Source: Woronichinia naegeliana WA131 (GTDB taxonomy: Bacteria > Cyanobacteriota > Cyanobacteriia > Cyanobacteriales > Microcystaceae). Taken from it: 64,000 bases of DNA. The stretch lies in contig CP073041.1 in the NCBI GenBank assembly GCA_025370055.1, positions 2,232,001-2,296,000 on the forward strand, written 5' to 3'. The position numbers and the translations under genes are program-made. Below are positions 57,310 through 64,000 of the stretch, in pieces. The notes beneath the pieces were generated by a model. That model ran no database searches. It was not told the DNA's origin and saw nothing but the letters and a program-made list of their open reading frames with translations. Each line of letters opens with the position of its first letter. The stretch's first letter is position 1.

Positions 57310-57942
57310 CAGCAGAGCTTGTCGCTGAGAATGCAATCTTTAGTGATATACTGGATGAAGTCTTGACATGGAGTGTAAGTGATAAGTCCTACGCTCAGTT
57401 TGGGATGTTCGGATCAGTTTTTTCTTATGAAACCTAAAATACAGGGAGGAAAAGAAAATTGAATTTCAAAAAATTCGCCGAAGGAGGCTATCTTGAGACG
57501 GAAATTGGCTCCGTTTTCTTGCGGGCAATTGGTAGTGGGCCACCTCTGATTGTCATTCATGGTGGGCCTGGATTGGATCACACCTATTTACTTCCTTTAA
57601 GGAGAATTGCGAGAAATAGGACGCTGATTTTTTATGATCAATTGGGTTGTGGGAGGGATAAGACAGGGAGTGATGAGGTGAGTGCAGATTCACTAATTGA
57701 TCAGCTTGTTTTTTTAGTTCAAGAGATTGGTGCTAGTGGAGATGTTGGGTTCCTAGCCCACTCATGGGGTTCTTATGTTGCTTTATCTTTTTTAGAAAGA
57801 AGTCATATTAAGCTTCACCCAAACTTTGTCATATTGTCTAACCCTTGCCCAATAAATAGAGTAAAGTATGACGAAGTAGGAGGGCGACTCTTGAAGCGCA
57901 TTCCCGCCGAGGTAATGTCTAAGATTGGAGACGTTTTAAGTA

Positions 57943-59073
57943 TACTTCAAACGTTCATAATCTGAGATTTATCAAAGCGTTGAAATCGTAAGGTGAGCAG
58001 AGAATCAAGCTCCTCCTTATATTTTACGTTAGCATCCTCAAGACATCCTGAAATTGCTGCAGAAAACTGCGTAAAATCTTCATAATATTTTGCGTATAAA
58101 CACTTCTTCTTCACAAACTTCCACAGTCTTTCAATTAAATTCAAGTTAGGAGAATAAGGAGGTAAGTACAGTAACTCTATTCCTAATGATTCTGCCAACT
58201 CCTGTACAATTCGGCATTTTTGATAACGAGCATTGTCTAATACCAACGTAATCGGTATTAATAGTCCTAATTCTGCTATCTTTTCTAGGAGTTCACAAAC
58301 CTGAGTTCCCGTAATATAAGAACTGTTCGTTACCATAATTACTTCATGGGTAATTGCATTTAATGCTCCTAACACATTAAAACGTTTTCTCCCTGATGGT
58401 GACTTAATAAAAATCCTCTTGAAGCACCATATAAAATTTACAAATGCTCCCATTACAAAATGAGAGGCATCTACAAAGAAAACTGCCCTTTTTCCTGCTT
58501 TTGCCTCTTCTAGCCTTGGTTCTAGTTCTTTTTCTCTATAGCTATCCTGAGCTTCTACATCTGCTTTTGATGGAATTGTTCCCACCTTTAGACACCTCAT
58601 TCCTATTGACTTTAAAAATTTTCTGACTTGCGTCGGACTTCTTTTTATTCCTGTTAATTCTTCTATTCTTTTTACTGCTTCATTTATTGCTGCTGGTGGA
58701 TTTGACTCAAAATATGCCTCAATTGTCCCTTGATGCTCTGTTAACTCGCTTTTCGGGCGATTAAATTTTATTTCTTTTAGTTTTTCTATCCCGCCCTCTT
58801 GATAATCACGGATATAGCTTGTCACCGTATTTACTGAAACTCCTGCGAATTGAGCAATTTTTTGATGAGACAATCCCTGACTTTTTAGCCATAAAACTTC
58901 CATCTTTAGCTGCACTCTAGGATGCGGGTGATTAAACCGACCGTAAGACAACAGTCTTTTGTCTTCTTCTGTAAATTCTAACTTAATCATTTCTCAGCCT
59001 CTTGACTAATTTTTCTATTTTTATTATATTATCTCTTATTTTTAGAATTCGCAACCTGTGACCGTGTTTAGTA
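57943..59073 (-). mobile_element. IS630-family element
   Basis: 1131 bp between duplicated TA dinucleotides, ends TACTTCAAACG and TACTAAACACG (inverse). Complete transposase inside. Different from the IS630 fragment at 25983-26870. Confidence 0.88.
57947..58990 (-). CDS. IS630-family transposase
   Basis: 347 aa. N-terminal helix-turn-helix (LSHQKIAQFAGVSVNTVTSY), then the DDE domain with VFFVDASHF, LVLDNARYQK and LPPYSPNLNLIERLWK. Intact and probably active. Confidence 0.94.
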   Translation of the reverse strand: MIKLEFTEEDKRLLSYGRFNHPHPRVQLKMEVLWLKSQGLSHQKIAQFAGVSVNTVTSYIRDYQEGGIEKLKEIKFNRPKSELTEHQGTIEAYFESNPPAAINEAVKRIEELTGIKRSPTQVRKFLKSIGMRCLKVGTIPSKADVEAQDSYREKELEPRLEEAKAGKRAVFFVDASHFVMGAFVNFIWCFKRIFIKSPSGRKRFNVLGALNAITHEVIMVTNSSYITGTQVCELLEKIAELGLLIPITLVLDNARYQKCRIVQELAESLGIELLYLPPYSPNLNLIERLWKFVKKKCLYAKYYEDFTQFSAAISGCLEDANVKYKEELDSLLTLRFQRFDKSQIMNV

Positions 59074-60228
59074 TAGTAGCGATCCAGACAAAGGCTCAAA
59101 AATGATGGATATTGCACTGCCCTATTATTGTGGTCACGACAAAGACTTACCTAGTTTGTCGTTCAACTACTCGGAGAATACATATAATGCGGTAACTAAA
59201 TCTTTGGGGAATTTCAACTTGGCTAGAGCGGTTGAACTTCTTCCCAGAGCTACCTTGCTAATCTATGCGGAACGAGATTACATCAAACCATCCGACACAA
59301 TAGAACTACATCGCTACGCTTTAAAAATTGAAAATCTCAAAGATGCGGGTCATTTCGCCTTTGCAGAACAACCCGACTCATTCAACAGTTTAGTTGTATC
59401 GTTTCTTCTTGATATTGTCTCTGGTATTGCCTAATTCATGGATTTGAGTCAAGGTTCTAAAAATTGGAGCTTTAGAGATAGAGATTCATAACAATCAGTT
59501 CTCATAAGTCTCACTCTGATGGTGGAAACGTTAGCTGTTATTGTAGGTATCGGTAAGTATAAGGAGCATAATTTCTATCCTGAAATCCCTGGTGCAATTG
59601 CAGATGCTCGGTGGGTGAAACGTGTTCTAATCGAAATTGGGCTATCAGAACAAAATACCAAACTACTTTTGGAAGAAAATGCAACAAGGGGAGAAATACT
59701 AAGAGCATTAAGAGTTTGGCCCATTCAGATGACGACTAAACCTCTCAGAATCTTAATTTTTTTTTCATGTCATGGTTGTAAAGTGGAAGAACGAGGAGTA
59801 CCCCCTTGTTCTGTGTTGTTGCCCTACGATAGTGATCCACAAGACCGATTAGGTTCAGGATTAAAATTATCTGAAGTGATTGCGGCTCTTCAACGACTTA
59901 ATTTAGTTGAAGCCTATCTCTTCATAGATGCTTGCTATCAGTCATTAAATACTTTAGATAACGTAATAAATGTTACTCCATTACAAAACTTAGAAGGAAA
60001 ATTGCCAGATGAAGACATTTTGAGTGCATCTGGTGCTCAGTGTTTCGTTTGTATGGTAGCCTCTGGTAATATGCCTGCTTATGAAAATGAAAGAGGCCTC
60101 TTTACGACAACAATTCTGAGTAAAATGAAAACTCTTAATCAAACCAACACTCCAACTATTGTTCAACTTGCAACTGAAGTTGAACAAGAACTCAAAATAA
60201 AGGGATTACCCTTGCCTACAACTTACTT

Positions 60229-61918
60229 AGGGCTTGCTGAAAAAAGCTGAAACCTTTACGGAGAAAAATAGTAGGCGAATTAAGAACCGCTAGAATGCAC
60301 GAAAATAGGGTAGAATGCCTCAAAACCATTGCATTAAGAAGAGAGAAAGCAGATGTACCGAAAGCAACAGTACTCAATTGAAACACCAGAAAACTTGAAA
60401 AATCTGTTCGGCGGGCAGTTAGACGAAGAAAATCGTTGGATAGAAATGTCAAAAATGATTCTTTGGGAAGAATATGAGGAAGAATATGCAAAAAACTTCA
60501 CAGAAAAAAAAGGAGCCCCAGCCAAATCATTTAGAATGGCATTAGGAGCATTAATTATCAAAGAAATTTCAGGAAAAAGTGACAGAGAAACAGTAGAACA
60601 AATAAAAGAGAACCCTTATTTACAGTACTTTATAGGAATGGAAAGCTATAGTAGCAAAGAAGCATTTAATGCGTCAATGATGGTTCATTTTCGTAAAAAA
60701 ATAGGAATGGAATTAATAAATAAAATTAATAAAGAAATAGAAAAAAAAGCGACGGGTGTAGCGTCAGAAAAAAAAGAAAATGAAGGAAAGTTATTGTTAG
60801 ATGCGACTTGTACACCAGCAGATATAAAATATCCAACGGATATAGGAATATTGAATGATGCCAGAGAAAAAACAGAAAAAATAATAGATAAGCTGTATGA
60901 AGAAATAAAAGAGAAAAGGAAAGAAAAGCCGAGGACTTATAGGGAAGTGGCAAGAAAAGAGTACTTAGCCATAGCAAAAAAACGTCGTGTGTCAAAAAAA
61001 GAAAGAAGAAAAGGAACAAAAAAACAACTAGGATATATAAAAAGAAACTTGTCTGATATAGAAAAAATGATAGAAGAGGGAGCAAAGTTAGAAAAACTAA
61101 CGAAAAAAGAGCAAGAAGAGCTTGTAACGATAGGAAAAGTGTATGAGCAACAGTTAGAAATGTATGAAAAAAAGACAAATAAAGTAGAAAACAGAATTGT
61201 GAGTGTAAGCCAACCTCACGTGCGTCCAATAGTGCGTGGAAAAGCGGGAAAAGCAGTAGAGTTTGGAGCTAAAATATCGGCAAGTAATGTGAATGGCTTT
61301 GTCTTCTTAGACAAATTAAGTTGGGATAATTACAACGAATCGGGAGATTTACAAGCGCGAATAGAAGAATATAAAAGGGAAACAGGATGTTATCCGGAAT
61401 CGGTTCATGTGGATAAAATCTATCGAACAAAAGCGAATCGAGCTTATTGTAAAGAAAGGGATATAAGAATGAGTGGTCCCCGATTGGGAAGACCGCCGAA
61501 AGAGGTGAGCAAAGAAAAAAAGAAAGAGGCACGCTCAGATGAAAGAGTGCGTAATGCCATTGAGGGTAAATTCGGACAGGGAAAGAGGAAATTTAGTCTT
61601 GGTCGAGTGATGGCCAAACTACCTGAGACCTCGGAAACGGTAATTGCGATGAACTTTTTGGTAATGAATCTTTCTACTCTACTTCAGAAGACAAAAAGTA
61701 AAAAGTTGTAGAGTCGTTTTTCTTCTGAAAAATGGTGTTAATTTTCTTCTCTTTTGTGAGGAGTGACTTTTGCTGACCTTTTTAGAAATAAAGGGACAAT
61801 AGATTAAACAAAATCTGTATTTTGACTTCTTTCTATAAGGATAAGTTATCTGTGCTTTTTCAGTCCATACTTCCCTAACCCACATTTCCTTCGTTTTTTG
61901 ACTTTTTCAGCAAGCCCT
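60229..61918 (+). mobile_element. IS5/IS1182-like element, copy A
   Basis: 1690 bp, ends AGGGCTTGCTGAAAAA and its inverse. ACTT is found on both sides (60225-60228 and 61919-61922). Copy B follows directly after the second ACTT. Confidence 0.88.
60353..61711 (+). CDS. IS5/IS1182-like transposase, copy A
   Basis: 452 aa. An InsH-type N-terminal domain (KSFRMALGALIIKEISGKSD) precedes LLLDATCTPADIKYPTDIGILNDA (first Asp), a long Lys/Glu-rich insertion and the end region NAIEGKFGQGKRKFSLGR (final Glu) with AMNFLVMNL. Protein identical to copy B. Family name given from motifs. Confidence 0.8.
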   Translation: MYRKQQYSIETPENLKNLFGGQLDEENRWIEMSKMILWEEYEEEYAKNFTEKKGAPAKSFRMALGALIIKEISGKSDRETVEQIKENPYLQYFIGMESYSSKEAFNASMMVHFRKKIGMELINKINKEIEKKATGVASEKKENEGKLLLDATCTPADIKYPTDIGILNDAREKTEKIIDKLYEEIKEKRKEKPRTYREVARKEYLAIAKKRRVSKKERRKGTKKQLGYIKRNLSDIEKMIEEGAKLEKLTKKEQEELVTIGKVYEQQLEMYEKKTNKVENRIVSVSQPHVRPIVRGKAGKAVEFGAKISASNVNGFVFLDKLSWDNYNESGDLQARIEEYKRETGCYPESVHVDKIYRTKANRAYCKERDIRMSGPRLGRPPKEVSKEKKKEARSDERVRNAIEGKFGQGKRKFSLGRVMAKLPETSETVIAMNFLVMNLSTLLQKTKSKKL

Positions 61919-61922
61919 ACTT

Positions 61923-63612
61923 AGGGCTTGCTGAAAAAAGCTGAAACCTTTACGGAGAAAAATAGTAGGCGAATTAAGAACCGCTAGAATGCACGAAAAT
62001 AGGGTAGAATGCCTCAAAACCATTGCATTAAGAAGAGAGAAAGCAGATGTACCGAAAGCAACAGTACTCAATTGAAACACCAGAAAACTTGAAAAATCTG
62101 TTCGGCGGGCAGTTAGACGAAGAAAATCGTTGGATAGAAATGTCAAAAATGATTCTTTGGGAAGAATATGAGGAAGAATATGCAAAAAACTTCACAGAAA
62201 AAAAAGGAGCCCCAGCCAAATCATTTAGAATGGCATTAGGAGCATTAATTATCAAAGAAATTTCAGGAAAAAGTGACAGAGAAACAGTAGAACAAATAAA
62301 AGAGAACCCTTATTTACAGTACTTTATAGGAATGGAAAGCTATAGTAGCAAAGAAGCATTTAATGCGTCAATGATGGTTCATTTTCGTAAAAAAATAGGA
62401 ATGGAATTAATAAATAAAATTAATAAAGAAATAGAAAAAAAAGCGACGGGTGTAGCGTCAGAAAAAAAAGAAAATGAAGGAAAGTTATTGTTAGATGCGA
62501 CTTGTACACCAGCAGATATAAAATATCCAACGGATATAGGAATATTGAATGATGCCAGAGAAAAAACAGAAAAAATAATAGATAAGCTGTATGAAGAAAT
62601 AAAAGAGAAAAGGAAAGAAAAGCCGAGGACTTATAGGGAAGTGGCAAGAAAAGAGTACTTAGCCATAGCAAAAAAACGTCGTGTGTCAAAAAAAGAAAGA
62701 AGAAAAGGAACAAAAAAACAACTAGGATATATAAAAAGAAACTTGTCTGATATAGAAAAAATGATAGAAGAGGGAGCAAAGTTAGAAAAACTAACGAAAA
62801 AAGAGCAAGAAGAGCTTGTAACGATAGGAAAAGTGTATGAGCAACAGTTAGAAATGTATGAAAAAAAGACAAATAAAGTAGAAAACAGAATTGTGAGTGT
62901 AAGCCAACCTCACGTGCGTCCAATAGTGCGTGGAAAAGCGGGAAAAGCAGTAGAGTTTGGAGCTAAAATATCGGCAAGTAATGTGAATGGCTTTGTCTTC
63001 TTAGACAAATTAAGTTGGGATAATTACAACGAATCGGGAGATTTACAAGCGCGAATAGAAGAATATAAAAGGGAAACAGGATGTTATCCGGAATCGGTTC
63101 ATGTGGATAAAATCTATCGAACAAAAGCGAATCGAGCTTATTGTAAAGAAAGGGATATAAGAATGAGTGGTCCCCGATTGGGAAGACCGCCGAAAGAGGT
63201 GAGCAAAGAAAAAAAGAAAGAGGCACGCTCAGATGAAAGAGTGCGTAATGCCATTGAGGGTAAATTCGGACAGGGAAAGAGGAAATTTAGTCTTGGTCGA
63301 GTGATGGCCAAACTACCTGAGACCTCGGAAACGGTAATTGCGATGAACTTTTTGGTAATGAATCTTTCTACTCTACTTCAGAAGACAAAAAGTAAAAAGT
63401 TGTAGAGTCGTTTTTCTTGTGAAAAATGGTGTTAATTTTCCTCTCTTTTGTGAGGAGTGATTTGTGTTGACCTTTTTAGACAGAAAGGAACAATAGATTA
63501 AACAAAATCTGTATTTTGATTTGTTTCCATAAGGATAAGTTATCTATGCTTTTTCAGTCCATACTTCCCTAACCCACATTTCTTTCGTTTTTTGACTTAT
63601 TCAGCAAGCCCT
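61923..63612 (+). mobile_element. IS5/IS1182-like element, copy B
   Basis: 1690 bp, same length as copy A. Left flank ACTT, right flank ATGT, so it has no matching duplication of its own. Its last 200 bp differ from copy A at about a dozen positions, and its right end reads CTTATTCAGC like the MITE rather than CTTTTTCAGC. Confidence 0.88.
62047..63405 (+). CDS. IS5/IS1182-like transposase, copy B
   Basis: 452 aa, the same protein as copy A residue for residue as far as can be seen. Confidence 0.8.
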   Translation: MYRKQQYSIETPENLKNLFGGQLDEENRWIEMSKMILWEEYEEEYAKNFTEKKGAPAKSFRMALGALIIKEISGKSDRETVEQIKENPYLQYFIGMESYSSKEAFNASMMVHFRKKIGMELINKINKEIEKKATGVASEKKENEGKLLLDATCTPADIKYPTDIGILNDAREKTEKIIDKLYEEIKEKRKEKPRTYREVARKEYLAIAKKRRVSKKERRKGTKKQLGYIKRNLSDIEKMIEEGAKLEKLTKKEQEELVTIGKVYEQQLEMYEKKTNKVENRIVSVSQPHVRPIVRGKAGKAVEFGAKISASNVNGFVFLDKLSWDNYNESGDLQARIEEYKRETGCYPESVHVDKIYRTKANRAYCKERDIRMSGPRLGRPPKEVSKEKKKEARSDERVRNAIEGKFGQGKRKFSLGRVMAKLPETSETVIAMNFLVMNLSTLLQKTKSKKL

Positions 63613-63616
63613 ATGT

Positions 63617-63828
63617 AGGGCTTGCTGAATAAGTATAGAACCTTTGCCGGATAATGCTTTCAAGCATTTTAAAAACGATCAGGTGCAAGGTTATGGCCTT
63701 TGGAGGCTCAAAGCCCATGCACGTCGTTGGAAAACTGGGGGTTGAAATTGGAAACAACTCTCTGAAGTCACCATTTTTCGCGTCCTGTGGCATCTAGGTT
63801 CGTTTTGTGGACTTTTTCAGCAGACCCT
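63617..63828. mobile_element. 212-bp MITE (copy 2)
   Basis: Same length and family as 15254-15465. Flanked by ATGT on both sides (63613-63616 and 63829-63832). Ends match those of IS copies A and B; the right end has decayed slightly (CAGCAGACCCT). Confidence 0.85.
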
Positions 63829-64000
63829 ATGTATGGCCTTTTGATGACATAGAAGCTAATGAGAATATGCTTAATATTAAAAAAAAGGCTTATAGAGGAG
63901 TGCATCGCACGGAGCTATTAAATAGTTTAAAACTTACGTTGAGAAATTCTTTTCCTAAACCTATACTTTTGTGGGGTGAAAGTGGAATAGGCAAAACTTT

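Larger units (their letters stand above)
55403..57437 (+). pseudogene. Class I SAM-dependent methyltransferase, split by IS1-like element
   Basis: Motif I VLDFGCGNASYTS, motif II-like FYCFDVNNEMLD and SRFVIHHL (post-II) identify a class I methyltransferase. The frame is cut at 56032 by the IS1-like element. Removing 56033-57309 and one CAGCAGAG copy joins LLTAE to LVAENAIFSDILDEVLTW and gives an uninterrupted 249-aa protein ending at 57437. Today only a 215-aa product with foreign tail GTGIV can be made. The SAM fold is complete, so residual activity is conceivable. Confidence 0.88.
57459..59434 (+). pseudogene. Alpha/beta hydrolase (prolyl-iminopeptidase-like), split by IS630
   Basis: TTG start after a strong AGGGAGG. 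HGGPGLDH (oxyanion loop), AHSWGSY (Ser102) and, after the IS, YAERDYIKP (Asp) and DAGHFAF (His) form a full triad. Removing 57943-59073 and one TA restores a 280-codon frame across VLSIV. At present the 5' part ends in the IS. It follows the methyltransferase by 21 bases, so the two were an operon. Confidence 0.88.
59519..64000 (+). pseudogene. Caspase-like (peptidase C14)-STAND NTPase gene, split by three mobile elements
   Basis: The N-terminal part (59519-60228) is a caspase domain with both catalytic residues: His85 in FFSCHG and Cys139 in LFIDACYQ. After the elements the frame resumes at 63833 with WPFDDIEANENM, AYRGVHRTELLNSLKLTL and a Walker A GESGIGKT at the window edge. Joining 60228 to 63833 (one 4-base target copy kept) gives the in-frame PTTYL-WPFDD. 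Caspase-NTPase fusions are conflict/cell-death proteins in cyanobacteria (family knowledge). As it stands, only the caspase domain plus LAEKS is made. The 3' end is outside the window. Confidence 0.85.

Noticed and set aside
60726-61229. Open frames opposite the IS5/IS1182-like transposases, rich in Leu and Phe (also 62420-62923)
   Set aside because: These mirror the Lys/Glu-rich coding strand; hydrophobicity is an artefact of reading AAA/GAA codons in reverse.

Overview
The window is chromosomal DNA of a cyanobacterium. Three things show this: ChlH (chlorophyll biosynthesis), a Cph1-type phytochrome/GGDEF protein, and very frequent copies of the octamer GCGATCGC (HIP1). The density of insertion sequences, toxin-antitoxin (TA) pairs and HEPN/caspase/STAND proteins resembles Microcystis or related colonial Chroococcales; the species cannot be fixed from sequence alone.

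Layout. 0-3.3 kb: cofG and a phytochrome-diguanylate cyclase. 3.6-7.9 kb: accessory block with two hicBA copies, a DUF433/DUF5615 pair and a DUF262+HEPN pair. 8.1-12.2 kb: chlH. 12.3-20.3 kb: a second accessory block with a different DUF262+HEPN pair, decaying TA pairs, a 212-bp MITE, an IS66 element and two DUF3782 copies. 20.4-27.3 kb: a pile-up of transposons, including a three-level nest (ISKra4 holding ISL3 holding ISKra4). 27.4-38.2 kb: mostly housekeeping genes (bestrophin, tRNA-Val, wecB, glycosyltransferase, TspO, ftsW, purC, omp85/bamA, lpxC) with one decayed IS1595. 38.2-43.3 kb: an NB-ARC STAND protein facing a compact operon of small paralogous proteins ending in an AAA+ ATPase. 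43.5-51.2 kb: a TA island of about seven modules. 51.4-54.7 kb: carB. 55.4-64.0 kb: three consecutive genes (methyltransferase, alpha/beta hydrolase, caspase-NTPase), each split by different mobile elements; removing each element with one target duplication restores each reading frame.

The strongest candidate for an undescribed system is the 39.85-43.33 kb operon. It encodes at least three, probably four, small proteins that share a C-terminal domain (motif MEIWDP...TKPSQVF), two of them with hydrophobic N-terminal segments, plus a 210-aa protein of unknown fold and a classical AAA+ ATPase. I recognise no named family for the small proteins. The second candidate is the paired DUF262 + HEPN modules on either side of chlH, where a HEPN RNase-like protein takes the place of the HNH partner of GmrSD-type systems.

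Many TA modules here are in visible decay: catalytic Asp to Asn changes in two PIN toxins, a nonsense codon in a PIN gene, stop codons in a hicA, and an antitoxin cut by an IS while its toxin stays intact. The mobile elements often keep clean target duplications, so the order of insertion can be read in several places.
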